A program made the translations under genes and the position numbers. Of a DNA stretch of 64,000 nt, positions 12,906-26,309 are shown in pieces. A model generated the notes under the pieces. It saw only the letters and a program-made list of their open reading frames with translations, was not told the origin of the DNA and did not search any database. The stretch's first letter is position 1. Every line of letters starts with the position of its first letter. Source of the DNA: Bolinopsis microptera (taxonomy: Eukaryota > Ctenophora > Tentaculata > Lobata > Bolinopsidae); the NCBI RefSeq assembly GCF_026151205.1, contig NC_087084.1:14338235-14402234 (forward strand), given 5' to 3'.

Positions 12906-13047
12906 GGTAAGTGACTTCACAGAAATCTCATTCCTACATTTTTAGGCACAATCCTTCTAAAAAGAGGTAAAAGATTAGGAGTTCCAAAGACATATGGCAA
13001 CCAAGTAATTTGTCAATAAGTTTGATGTAGAATCTTATATTCTAGTA
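12906..13047. other. Short unique spacer
   Basis: AT-rich sequence between two tandem arrays; nothing recognised. Confidence 0.5.
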
Positions 13048-13360
13048 ATCACACTGTATAGTGTATGTCGTCATACACTGTACATCGTCAATGTCTAGTG
13101 TATGTCGTCATACACTGTACATCGTCAATGTCTAGTGTATGTCGTCATACACTAGACATCGTCAATGTTTAGTGTATGTCGTCATACACTGTACATCGTT
13201 AATGTATAGTGTATGTCGTCATACACTGTACATCGTCAATGTATAGTATATGTCGTCATACACTGTACATTTTCAATGTCTAGTGTCTGTCGTCATACAC
13301 TGTACATCGTCAATGTCTAGTGTATGTCGTCATACACTGTACATCGTCAATGTATACAAT
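13048..13360. repeat. 37-bp palindrome-containing minisatellite, about 8 copies
   Basis: Each unit carries the inverted repeat GTGTATGTCGTCATACAC (stem GTGTATG/CATACAC) followed by TGTACATCGTCAATGTCTA. Units drift (tctagtg/tatagtg, gtcatacactaga), so the array is not freshly amplified. Every unit could form a small cruciform. Confidence 0.93.
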
Positions 13361-13439
13361 GCGTGACGATAAACAGTTTAGGTAGCGTACTGTTTATCAC
13401 CATTATGACAGTTCACGATAGTCGACCTTTAATTGAATT

Positions 13440-13887
13440 ATAATCCTGTGCAATCCTGTGTAATCCTGTTTAATCCTGTGTAATCCTGTGTAATCCTGTT
13501 TAATCCTGTGCAATCCTGTGTAATCCTGTTTAATCCTGTGTAATCCTGTTTAATTCTGTGTAATCCTGTGTAATCTTGTGTAATCCTGTGTAATCCTGTG
13601 TAATCCTGTTTAATCCTGTGTAATCCTGTGTAATCCTGTTTAATCCTGTGTAATCCTGTTTAATCCTGTGTAATCCTGTGTAATCCTGTGCAATCCTGTG
13701 TAATCCTGTTTAATCCTGTTTAATCCTGTTTAATCCTGTGTAATCCTGTGCAATCCTGTGCAATCCTGTGTAATCCTGTTTAATCCTGTGTAATCCTGTT
13801 TAATCCTGTGTAATCCTGTGTAATCCTGTGTAATCCTGTGTAATCCTGTGTAATCCTGTGTAATCCTGTGTAATCCTGTGTAATCCA
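13440..13887. repeat. 10-bp minisatellite (TAATCCTGTG/T), about 44 copies
   Basis: Two alternating unit types end in G or T, with rarer CAATCCTGTG and TAATTCTGTG or TAATCTTGTG variants. The order of the two types is irregular. The array is open in minus frames (TGLHRITQDY type), an artefact of the repeat. Confidence 0.96.
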
Positions 13888-15377
13888 TTTGATCTTCAAT
13901 ATCATGCACCGCATGAGCCCTTGTTATTGTTACTACGAGTACACTTTGGTTGGATTCTCCTTCCGAAATCATATCCTCGCACACAATAGATGGAACCAGC
14001 ACGATGCTACAGGCCCTCTCCTTCCAGGATCCAGCAACATAGCATAGGTTCAACAGCATGCTTACAAGTTCCTGGAGTGTTCAACCTGGCTGAAGTCAAA
14101 TCACGAATATGACGATGCGACAAGATGCTGGGCCAAGATTTGCAAACGGAGGAGATATGAAAAAATCCTCGAGAGGATCATCACGAGGGGTCTCAAAGGA
14201 AGAAATAAGGGTGCCGTCCATTTTGATGTCTTCTAAAGTCATACTCCTAGGCATACAGCCATCAGTAGAGTATGATTTATCCAAGATACTCACAATCTTA
14301 ACTTAACTACCACCACCACAATATACAAAACAAACAATCGTCAATGGTAATGATATGATTGCGCACGTGATCCCGCGCGGCCCACGACCAGCCCCCACCA
14401 CACAATACACCACACTATATCACACTATAAAACCCACCATCATTTCGTCACGTAGGTACAAATTCTAAAGCCCAATTACCCAATTTAACCTGAGCGGGGT
14501 CAATGAGCAGGGAGCTCGTCACACAAGCAGGCTGTGTTGTGTGTTAGTTGGCGATCCTGGAACCTCCCCTGAACCTCACAACATAGCACCCCATCTGACT
14601 ACAAGAGACGAGGATCATTTGATTATTATTGCGCGTGTGCTAAGTCTCACCATGCTCAGTGGACTAAAGATGGAGGTCTGCTGCTCCTGTGTCGCCGGGG
14701 GGAGTAGGGTGTGTCTGTTCTGGTCACTTCCACTGCCGGTGGGTACTTCAGAGGTCGGGGAACTGAGGGGGATGTTGGTTGCCAACACACGCGGTACCAC
14801 GTGGGCAAGTATTAGTGTTGTGGCAGACTTTCAAAGGAGGAGGAGGGGTTTCCTGCCGTGCTACTGATTATGGGGTTTAACTCGTCCCTATTTACCCAGA
14901 CGTGGTGAACATGACGTGGTGATTAATATACTTTAAAGCTTTAATAGCAACTTTGTGTAATTTTAAGAAATAAGACCGGGCAGGTCTTGCTTAACTTCTA
15001 TTGTCTGTGATAACCGGTCTGACGTGGAACTAGTAAGTTTACAAGTCTGCCGAGGAAAGTCTGCGGAGGAAAGGTGGTATCGCGGTTATGAGAATGGTGT
15101 CTAATACAAGTATTGCAATCGTTGAGTTCAGCATGTTTGGCTACTCGTTGCAGTCGCGTAAATAAAAACTTTAGGCAAAAAATTGGATGGATCAGCAAAG
15201 AACTCAATGGACCACCGGCTAACCTTCACTCACCTACCGTCTATCAAAATAGTGGCGCCATACAGCAATAAATGAGACATTTCAAGGTTTTTATGTAAGC
15301 TCACGTCACCCAACACGGAACCAACTTGCGACTATACAAATATCAATAATTCACGGACCCACCCCCTGGACCATAGC

Positions 15378-15502
15378 CCACGTGCAACTTTAACCACGCC
15401 ACGTGCAACTTTAACAACACCACGTGCAACTTTAACAACACCACGTGCATATCACGTGACCAAGATAAGCTAAACCCCGAGGTACTAACTGATACCACGT
15501 GA
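15378..15502. promoter_or_regulatory. Repeated CACGTGCAACTTTAAC units and further E-boxes
   Basis: Four roughly 21-bp units, each starting CACGTGCA, lie head to tail (15379-15450). TATCACGTGACC and ACCACGTGACTAG follow. This is another dense E-box cluster without an adjacent gene start. Confidence 0.45.
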
Positions 15503-17559
15503 CTAGGAGGTACAGTATGGCATCACAGGGGTGTGATAATGGTACTGTGGGTGGGGGGACTGTGTTACAATACCGGACTATAATTGTACTGAGGTTGTTG
15601 GAGCGTCACAGCTTATACTCCGTATATTAACTGGTGATAAACTTCCATGCCAGGGTACTTCATGTAACTGAGAAGTATAATGCTCATATTTACAGGTGAT
15701 ACCGACCCAGGTAGGTCCGACCCACTACTCTGCAAAAAGTTTGTCCTATAACGAAAGTCACATCATGAATATTTGGACCACTACATAAAATAAACCTTCT
15801 GATCTATAAAACCGTTCTACCATTCATCTTTAAAAAGGAAAAGCTTTTAAAAAATGACAAAGCTGTCATATCATCGTATGAATCAGAATTTATGGAAAAT
15901 TACTCGTTTATGATTCATATCATAACTTATGCTTAATGTTGATCAATTTGCGAGTAAAGGCCGTGCTTTTTTTGACTTAATTGATCATGGAAGATATTTA
16001 AGTAAGGCCATAAACTTCTTGCCCTCGTTTTCAATGATCACTACTTTCAATAAGTGGGCGTATCAATGCCATAGTAACACAACTTAGTTACCATAGTTAC
16101 TCCAAAACACAACCTCAACTGTACCAGCAAAACAGTGGAAAGTAATGTTGACAATAGCCGGTAACAACAGCTGAAGAGAAAGCTGGTACCTGATGACTCT
16201 GTGGTATAATTTTTCGATTGAATCTATATAATTCTATTCATCATATGTGTTTTATTCTAAGTAAATTCCTCAGGAAAGAATTACCTGCACAATTAAGATT
16301 GAGCAAATATTGTCGAAGGACTCATGACATAATTAATCTATAAAAACGATTAATTAACCAAGAAAGGTAAAATCTCTTTCCAGTTGATGGAGGCAATCCA
16401 ACTCTAATCTCCTTTACAACCAACCATTTTAATTGACGGATACTTTAATTGTGTCGGCCTTACTTTTTATTTTACGTTACAACTTTCTTCAACTTGTTGT
16501 TCTTATGTCTTGTCGCTAGCGGTCATTTTGGTAAAGCTTCTGAAACTGCATCTCCTGGACAATTAAGAAAGAATAAATAACGCAAAGGCAAGTAAAATTA
16601 AATTTACGGTTGGAAAATTTCATCAGCTTTAAAGCTGGTTAAGTTTTTTAAATGATCTTATTGATAAATAACGATTAAAACTAGCCGTTCTACCTGCTAA
16701 TGAATAACTTTTCCTTCCATTAATATTTGATTATTATTATCATTATCAAAGATACAATCGGCACAACATTGAATAGTAATACAAATAATAAGTATCTACC
16801 GCCAATTCAAATAAACTTGGATCTAAAATGGCACAAATTAGTAAACGACACGATGCCAAACAGGCAACAGCCAAGATTATAAGTCGGACATTATTATTAC
16901 AGCATATAAACAAAACATTGATCTTTAATTCAACTTTAGCTTGTACAAATTAGCATTAACTTAAAAGCACGTTACGTAAGCCTGGAGGGGGATATTTAAA
17001 ACATATACGAAAGGATTTTATTAGCAGGAGCTTTCAAAAAACTTGTGTAAATCGTCTTCAGCTGGGGATGATGTTGTGAAGGGTGACTAACATAAAGTTT
17101 ACAACATACGGCGATTAATTGTTAAAAGTCATCATACGAACAAGTGGACAATTAAAACTAAAAGGCAACTAATAGACAACACTAACAGAATTAGACGACG
17201 CTATCAATAGTGTGAGTCAAGTTAATCTAAATAACGAAATGTTTCGTATTTTATTTGTGTACATCTGCTCATTAAACTCGCGAAAGCTCACTTACTCATG
17301 TGCATTAATATACATAAGAGAGGGGAAGAGGGCTACCAGACAACTGAACCCAATTTGGACTTTTCCTAGACAGGGTAGCTTGGGAAAATGATTTTAAACC
17401 CAATCAGTCTGCCTAATTAACTTTGAAACGACAACTGAACCCAGTCGTAACTAGAAATAACTAACAGGGGAGGAGGAAGGGAATTAATATAAATCTGATC
17501 CAGAGATTACCATAATTAGTTTAAGAAAAGTATTATCAAGCAATCCAATTCATAATTAT

Positions 17560-18390
17560 CAGTCGTCGACTGGGGCCCCGGCCCCGGCCAACATTTGGCA
17601 AATCGCCGGGGGTAAACCCCGGCCCCGGCCCCGGCCAATAAATTTAACCCCGGCCAAAAACCATGCATTTGCCGGGGCCACAGCCGGGGATTTCATGAAC
17701 GATTTTGGCACATTTTTGAAAGAAATCAAACACAATTTAATAGTAATTATGAGATTTCAAAGTTGAAAAATTTATTGAGTACGTTTCAATATAAAAAATA
17801 CAACATACGGCTTAAATTAGACTACGGCTAGTAACATAAAAACCGTGGTTCTTCCTCAGTATGATCAGACTTTTCAATTAATCGTCTCCAAGAAATTTGC
17901 GATAAAATATACGTAGAAACTAGAAAGTAAAAATACTGCACTGCAGCTAAAACTACGGCTCAACGTAAACTACAGAGCCTAACATTTATGGTAAATTTTG
18001 TGAACTGAGCCATATTTGGATGTGGGATTACTTTTAAATCCCGAGGTCCAGATAAAGTAGCAGCTTGAGGATTAGAAATTAAGTATGGATCTCAGGATAA
18101 TGAGGATTATCCTGAGTTGGTTCACAGCACGAAGTTGCGGTTTAATCCTCAAGTCGGTGAGGATAAGCCGCACCTTGAGTTTAATCCTTCCCGATTGCAT
18201 CACACCAGCCTAAAAGTAAATTATTATCAAATTCATGTTTCAATTTCTGACTTCAGTTTGGTAAACTACCCCCGGCCCCGGCCCCGGCAAAATGGAAGAT
18301 TTCCCGGCCAATTCTCAGTGGTCAGCCCCGGCCCCGGCTATGTTGGGGCTCCCCGGCCCCGGTCAGAATCCTGCCCCCGGTCGACCACTG
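17560..18390. mobile_element. 831-bp non-autonomous hAT-type element, GC-rich ends
   Basis: The element starts CAGTCGTCGACTGGGG and ends with the near inverse (...CCCCCGGTCGACCACTG). It is flanked by a perfect 8-bp target duplication, ATAATTAT (17552-17559 and 18391-18398). Subterminal regions are packed with GGCCCCGGCC-type palindromic GC repeats (17575-17690 and 18268-18380), while the interior is AT-rich. No transposase is present. A related GC-rich fragment (cccggtc...gggcccggga) lies at about 38590-38640 inside an intron of the large gene. Confidence 0.9.
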
Positions 18391-19327
18391 ATAATTATAC
18401 TCTGCTATAAAGCCCGTGGTCACACGAAAGAAGCTTACCTCAGGCTATCATGTTCATAAACATAGAGATTAGGCGGAATGACAGGCTGAGCGCACCCAGT
18501 AAGGAAGAAGCTAATACTAATAGTATTCTTTGGTAGTCAGTTTTTATCGCATCAAGCAATATCCATCACAACCAAAAGGCAAAGATACAGCCGATGAAAA
18601 TGCAGCTCGCACTAAACACAACTTAATTGCCACAATGGCTGGTCTTTTGTTGGTGAAAAGTGGAAAGAACAGATAACCAAAATAGTAGGCAGAAAACATT
18701 GTATTTGTCATTATTAACAAAATGGGTTGAAAATGTTCGAAAGAGTAGTATCATTACAACTTCAATCATACAGGAATTTATCGTATTACTTGTTTCAAGC
18801 AGTCGCATAAATATGTGGAAAGAAGTTTCCTGAGATTGATAATGTCTAGCAGAAATATAACACTACAGAGTGGGTTGAAATGGCTAAAGATTCTAGCACC
18901 CCCTCCCTCAACGCCTCCTCCCTCAACGCCTCCTCCACCACCCTCCCTCATTTACCCTCCCTCTGCACTACACTGCATAATGTTCCAAGTAAACGTCACA
19001 GAGTCTTTAAGATTTTAAATTTCAAGACAGCCGCCCTGATTCGAACTAAATTCTGAATTTTGCTTCGCTACGTGGTCAAGTTATTGACGACTGTAAATCA
19101 AATCAAGCTTTATGTTTGGAATAAAACTAAAAAACATTCAAGTTACAAATTTAAAATTTTGTGGTAATCGATTACAGAAACAAAAGAAAACAGGCTTCTG
19201 TACTTGAATATAACAAATAAAAATATAAAGTTATCATTGAATCATTTTTGTAGCATCACAAATCAAACTTCCGTATATTTTTTTACTCTTTTCAATCAAG
19301 TCCATCTAAAAAATTCTTGTTTTCATT

Positions 19328-21077
19328 TTAAACCACCTCGATTGTGACGTCATCAGATACTTCCATACCCATCTGATCGAACTCACATCGGTAGGTACCA
19401 GTGTCTTCTGGTGTGGGGTTCTTGAATACCAGGATATACACTCCTGAAACACAAGGAAATATTTTATGTAGGGTTCCATAAGTATAAATACAGTAGGTTT
19501 GGTAAAATTGCAATGAAACTCGTTATCGGTGAAGCATGAGAATAAATGAAATAGTTTCATCAAGCAATGTTCTTCTAAAATTACTTAACGGCAATGTGAA
19601 TATTAAAAAGGATACAAATCTATGACTGTTGTTTAATCACATATGTTTTCCAATTCATTGATGGAACACATCAAGTTATACTCAAATCTCCAATAATTTG
19701 TCCCAAATTTCACACAATACAATAACTGGCTCTCACCCCTGCCCCTCTCGATGCCTATGGTGTCCGAGTCATCCATCAGCTCTTCACCATCCTCAGTAAC
19801 CTTGTACCAGTTAACATTGTCAGGACTCTTAGGGTCGTCTAATTTTACCTGGATCAAATTTTAGATAAACTATACCAGCATTTAAATCTTAATAGCTTAA
19901 TGGGCTCTTAGGCTCGTCTAATTTTACCTGGATCAATTAATACATAACATATACCAATCCTAAGAATAAGTCCTAAATCCTAATCCAGCTTCACGTCCCC
20001 TACTCATCTCCTTCATCGTACTCTCTAAGTCTAACCTATCTCCTTGGACTTGCCTTTATGCACACATCCAGAATTTTTTATTAGCATTTAAATTATTATA
20101 TTTGATTTCATTTCCACTTCGTGATATTGTAACACAGTTAAATTTTAAGATTTTATTTCCATAATTGTATTCGACTTTTGTTTTATATCTGAACGTATTT
20201 ACGAATTGATGTATAGCCAAAACGAGTTCGTTAGTGTTCTCCTTGGTAATTTCATGCTTAATTCCTGTTTAATTCCTGTTTAATACCAACATTTAGAATT
20301 CTTCTGACATCTATTTTACTCACGTTATCCAAATCAAGGTCGCATTTGATTTTGAGTTCCTTGCCAGCCTTCTGTGGCTTCATAAGAGCTTCCTCGTTTT
20401 CTACCGTCAGTGTAACTGAACCCTCTGAGATAAGTTATAGTGTCAATTCAATGCAAGTAACAGATTTCCGAAAGAATGAACAATTAAATTGTGTGTGTCT
20501 CACTCAAACTGAACGCAAATATCAATGTTGCACTAATTTATGCGCAACCCTTATCCTAACTATATCTTAATTAAGTAATTAACTATATCTTAATTAATTA
20601 TGTAATTGAATAATTAATTATCCAATAAAATTAAACGGAATCCTACCAACGAGTTCAGTTTCCACCTCGACCTCACATTTGGAGACCTCGCCGTCTTGGT
20701 CGATAAAGATAGAACCGACATACACACCAACGTCATCAACATCAAAGTCCCTAATAGGGGGGGGGGGGATGCGAATGTTAATAGCTGTTTCCACCAGTTA
20801 GTGGTGGACGTTAGTTTCCATCAGTGTTCTATCATTGATTATAGTTAATTACATACCCATAATTATTTAATTACATACCCATAATTAATCAGACTTAATG
20901 TCAAAGTATCGTGAAGTTCAATATTGCCTGATCATAAAACTGTTCATTTCAATATTACCTGATCATGAAGCCGTTAAGTTTGTCTTTTCCATCATCCTTT
21001 GGCTTCCAGGGGTCGTTGTTCTTCTCCCACGTGATTGTGGCGTATTTCTTCAACGTCTTCTTCTTCTCCCCCACCAG
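19328..21077 (-). CDS. Exons 37-41: two Ig-like domains and stop
   Basis: Exons are 20959-21077, 20647-20750, 20324-20424, 19737-19848 and 19328-19443. The first domain runs ATITWEKNNDPWKPKDD to DVDDVGVYVGSIFIDQDG then KCEVEVE. The second runs GSVTLTVENEEALMKPQ, LKIKCDLDLDN, NWYKVTEDGEEL and PEDTGTYRCEFDQMG. D.G.Y.C and a preceding W are the I-set or V-set core. The protein ends VTIEVV-stop with no anchor. An acceptor duplicate of exon 40 lies 79 bp upstream (19927). Confidence 0.85.
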
Positions 21078-24000
21078 CTGGAGTTGAAATATTATTGTTA
21101 GCTTAAATTATGTTGGTAAGTTTAGGTTAAGTTTGTAACATATTTCACTGTTCTGTGATAAGGAAAGTAACTGAGCTAGTTCTTTTTGGAGCCAATTCAT
21201 TTAATGACTAATGGGCTGATGAAACATTCATTACAACTTTTAAAATGCTGGTAAAATACTTGCATACAACTTTACCTTGACATTTACGTTCATTCCCTTG
21301 AATCCCTTGACCTTTTCTTTCTTAGGCTTAATATCACAGTCAACAAGTTGTAATGCCATACACGATCCGTCTTGTCCTTTCTCTGTTCCTTCTGTGCACT
21401 CGCAGTGGTAGTTGCCTACTTCATTGAAACAGTCCTACAGGAAATCAAATATTATCACTAAAAAATCTTCAATATAAATATAAATTACTCATTATTCACT
21501 GAACTTTTCAATTTTCATTTTATTTATTTCATTTATTATTAAGAAACTGTTTACACCATTAAAATATTCCAAACTCCTAAAAGAAATCAAGTCATCCTAA
21601 AATGGTGATCAGTACAGATCAAGACAGCTAGAGTTAAAATTTGTTTCTCCAAGCAACTCTATCATCGGCTAATATCTTAAGCTTATTAAGATCATTCAAA
21701 GAGTTAAGTTTTAAACCTCTACGGGTCAAATCATTCACAATAATCTTGAACAAATTCTTACGATGCGCACCGACGCGCCCTTTACAGTTTGTTGTGACAG
21801 CAAACTTTAACGCTAATGCAGCGGGGGAGTCATCAGCACTACGCAAGATATGACCTAGGAGCTTCCACCTTGCTTTAGGGACACGATCTGATAGCTTAAC
21901 TGAGTTACATCTTAGGTATAAGTTTGCATTGGATATTGTTCCATGAGGCCAATAAATGTTCAGTAATGATCTAAGGTGTTTTCTATGGCAAATGTCTAGT
22001 TTTTCTAGTGACTTTGCAGTAGGACACCAACTACTGCAATTGTACATGATGATTGATACAATTTGGGCTTCGTATACTGCTATCTTTCTGGTAACGGAGA
22101 TATTCTGCTGAGACCAGATCTTGGTGAACTTATAGAAGGCATTGTTCCCAGCAATGCATCGAGCAGCTATATCACTTTCACTACACAACAATGACCCAAG
22201 GATCTTACCCTTACGCCAATCTTCATTTCCACGTAACATGGTATCATCACGACCAGGGATTGTTTCCCCAACAGGAGCGAGGAAAACATGGGTAAATTCT
22301 GTTTTCTCTGTGTTAATGAACAGGTTAAACTCCTTGAAGACTTCCTTAGCTATTGGTAGGATAGCTTCTAAGGATTCTTTTTCCACGTTCATGAAGTTAC
22401 AATCATCTGAATACGCTGACTCCAGTGGCATACCTTCTTTTTAAATTTCATTTAATTTATTTTATCACTCTTGTGTATCTTCTTTCCACAATATATTTAA
22501 TTTTAAATACTTTTACCTGGTTTTCTCCACAAGGACTACCCTCACACTCGTCAATATCCACACATTTCCCTTTAATGGGTTACTTGTTACTATGGTTACT
22601 GTTACTTGTTACTATGGTTACTGTTACTTGTTACTATGGTTACTGTTACTTGTTACTATGGTTACTGTTACCTGGTTTTCTCCACAAGGACTATCCTCGC
22701 ACTCGTCGATATCCACACATTTCCCGTCTTCATTTTCATATCCGTCAGTGCACACACAGTCTTTTGTTTTAGGGTCCTTTACAAATGTGTCGAGGCAGTC
22801 ACAGATGAAACTTCCTGTAGTAGATTGGATTTTGTTAATATTATAATTAGTTATGATTAATAATTATATAATTAGTTCGGAGGATGTCTTGGTTTTCATC
22901 AGCAAAAACTGGTAAATCATAAGATTGATGTAACAAAAAAGGTGTTAACAAAAAAGGTGTTATAAAATTATAAACACCGTTATGTGTGTAATAAACATTG
23001 CTTAGAGTTATTGACAGTAACCATAGTAACAAAAACCTTCAACATTAGAACATCTCTCCGTGTCATCACAAGGGGTGTCCAGGCACTCGTTAATATCTTC
23101 ACAGGTCCCGTGAACAAGCTCATATCCTTTGTTGCACTCACATCTAACAAAAGGAATATTTCACGTTAGTTCCAGGTGAGCCAGTATGATTATTAAAAGA
23201 TTAAATTTAAAAAGCATTAAATAATGCAATGTCTTTAAATGTCGTAATTCAATGGTGAAAAGATTTATCTTGTAATCTCACGTTGTGTTATTTCTAAAGT
23301 TTTCACTGCACCACAATGCACCGGAACCTCGCTGTTTACACTAATTCACTAATTAACTAACGTATAAGATCCAAGAGTGTTATACTAATTAACTAATTGA
23401 CTAATTAACTAACGTATAAGATCCAGGAGTGTTATACTAATTAACTAATTAACTAATTAACTAATTAACTAATTAACTAATTAACTAATTAACTAATTAA
23501 CTAATTAACTAATTAACTAATTAACTACTTAACTAATTAACTAATTAACCAATTAACTAATTAACTAATTAACTAATTAACTAATTAACTAATTAACTAA
23601 TTAACTAACGTATAAGATCCAGGAGTGTTATACTAATTAACTAATTAACTAATTAACTAATTAACTAACGTATAAGATCTAGGAGTGTTATACTAATTAA
23701 CTAACGTGTAAGATCCAGGAGTGTTGGTACACTAATTACACTAATTACACTAATTACACTAATTACACTAATAATACTAATTACACTTATAATACTAATT
23801 AACTAATTAACTAACGTGTAAGATCCAGGAGTGTTGGTACACTCTCCATTTCCACAAGGTTCCTCGGGGCACTCGTCCACATCAGAGCAGGTCTCACCAT
23901 CGAACTTGTATCCCTCATCACACAGACACTTGTAGTTGGGACCGTCCTCCTGGCACTCTCCTGAAACGGGGAGTAGGTAATTAGTTGTGGTTAACTATGA

Positions 24001-26274
24001 AGATTAATAGGATAAGATATTTCACCCACAAGGAGGATGGTGTTTTTTATTTGATATTTCTCTTGAATTAAGCATGACTTAACGTTAAATATTATATATA
24101 AAGCTAGAAATAGCATGAGAGAAGATAACCTACAAATAAAATGACGTATAAGAAGATAAAGTAAAAGATAAGGTACCTTTGCCGCATTTGTCTTCCTCGC
24201 AACCACCAGGTATCCTAGGTACACACATCGGGAGTTCCTTAACCATCTGGCACTCTTGTTCTGCAGGGCACCGCACTTGTTCACAGGTTGGACAAGCCGT
24301 CTTGAGGTACTCCGAACTGGGGTGAAGCGGGGGTAACACCAGATTGGATAGCAGTCATAATCTTTGACTGCCTTAATTGTGAACGCTAAAGAAATAATCT
24401 AAATCATAAGTTTTTTGTTTTTTTTTCAAGTAAGTCTATTCATATTACGGGATTCAACAAATAAATAGTGATATTTAGTAAGTGCTAATATATTGCTCGC
24501 TAAAGTAATACCACACAACAACTTACCCAGTCAGTTTCTTACAGACAGCAGTAAGTTTACACCACTGATGACCAGCCGGGTTGCTCAAACAGTTGTCCAT
24601 GGAACAGGTTCCATCATCATTGATATCAACAGCACCGATACTGTTGATACGCGACTTGTTCTCGGCAGTCAGTTGTTGAGACCAGGGACTGTGGAAGATG
24701 CAACTCTCCATGACGTACCCTCCCGGACACTCTACTGAGGGGGACTTGTCTGCTTTGTTCCTGTAGTAAAACAGTTACTTACTGGTAATATCCGGATCGG
24801 AACATTAGTTGCATTGTTGCAATGATTCTGGGGCAAACTAAACATTTTGCTCCAGAAACTGGGCTACATTTGTGTAAGATTTGAAGATTTTGTTGATTTA
24901 TTCACTTCTTTTTGCTACATTGTCAGGGATATTTCTTTATGTTTTTAGTTAAGTGACCTAATCAGTTACTAACCTGTATTCTATTCCATGGATTTCATCT
25001 TGGGTGCAAGGATCAGTGAAGACAGAGTCATCACCACAATATGCAACTGCCTGAATGAAAATATGGTATTATATGCGAGGCCACTCAATATACGGAAATA
25101 CCCAAAACAGGCTTATATATTATTCTTGTCTTCAAATCAAAATTTAAATATGCAATCTTTCACATTGTCACACTATAAAGTTAATTCTTACCATGATTGG
25201 GAACTTCTTGCTGTTGGACGCTCTAGCCTCACACCTGGCAACCCCGTTTGAAGAGGTGATGGTGACACCATCAGCAGCACCGGGCATTCCGAATGTGTGA
25301 CACCTGTTGGTGATGGTTACAGTTAGGAACCAGACCAAAATATACCGGACCTACATATACCGGACGATATATCAGTTGGGTTCTATAATCGTTCTAGCTG
25401 GGTCTAGTCAGGATAGGCACACTGGTAGCTGATCCGTATCAAGAGATTAGATATCGGACATGTTCTGTCACTTGTCAGTGAAATATTTATCGTTGCTTTT
25501 TATAAATGTCTCAAATTCAATCGAATTATACTTTATCGTTTGTGAATACATGTTAAATTATTAAGACAAAGCTAAGGATCGTAGAGACCATACGTTTCAA
25601 GCGGCTCGTGTAATTTTGTTCTGTAGTGCTGTAGTACACCTCATAAAGAAAGTTCTGGAGTAATTCAAATAAGCAAATTAAGCATGCTGAATAAAATACT
25701 AATGAGCATCTAATTGTTAAAAAATCAGATGTGCTGATTAAGAGAATCAGTTACTAAAGGTTAAGTTTAAAATGGGTAATTGAAAAATAAAGTTATCCTA
25801 TTAAAATATGGGAACTGTACCTCATAACTTTCTCTCCCTCATTGCAAGAAGCGTAACTGTGAGCATCATCTCCAAGAGCCTTGTCACCATAAACAGTTCG
25901 ATCTGGATAGTTAGGTTGTATATTTAAAGAAGGTGTGATGCGAACAAGATTTTAAACATATAATCAGCACTAAAAGTACAATAGATTTTATAAATTTATG
26001 GAATACAGTCAATATTATTGGCGATCAGACTAGTCAACTGTTTTTGTGGAAAGTTCAAGAATTTCAATAGCTGATCCTTACTCTTAGTTAGGTTATGGTT
26101 GGTAACATTGTGTTTAGTGCTCTGTTGCAAAATTATAAAAGATAACGATCAATTAATGCGATATGTGGTTGGAGAGGACTGAGGAACTGAACTTCTAATA
26201 CCTGATCCCTTATGCTATTAATTGTTCACACATATCAACCTTGTGTCCTGGTGTCCAGATCTAAAAGATGAACA

Positions 26275-26309
<35 letters not shown>

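Larger units (their letters stand above)
13888..19327. other. Intergenic; no gene seen, one MITE, CACGTG repeats
   Basis: Between the array and the stop codon of the large gene I find no exon with convincing splice sites or domain. Features are the CCAAT/E-box repeat copy (14785-14830), CACGTG repeats (15378-15502), a hAT-type MITE (17560-18390) and a short (CTCCCTCAACGCC)n run at about 18900-18950. The part from 16000 to 17550 is anonymous AT-rich DNA. The 3' UTR of the large gene should lie just below 19328, but I did not identify a polyadenylation signal I trust. Confidence 0.55.

Noticed and set aside
13730-14306. Possible coding frames on both strands around 13.7-14.3 kb
   Set aside because: No recognisable domain. 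One frame is largely the 10-bp repeat, and the two others are antisense to each other with no splice context.
22425-22860. Plus-strand frames with CYYGYCYLLLW repeats
   Set aside because: Shadow of the TTGTTACTATGGTTACTG array in the intron of the minus-strand gene.
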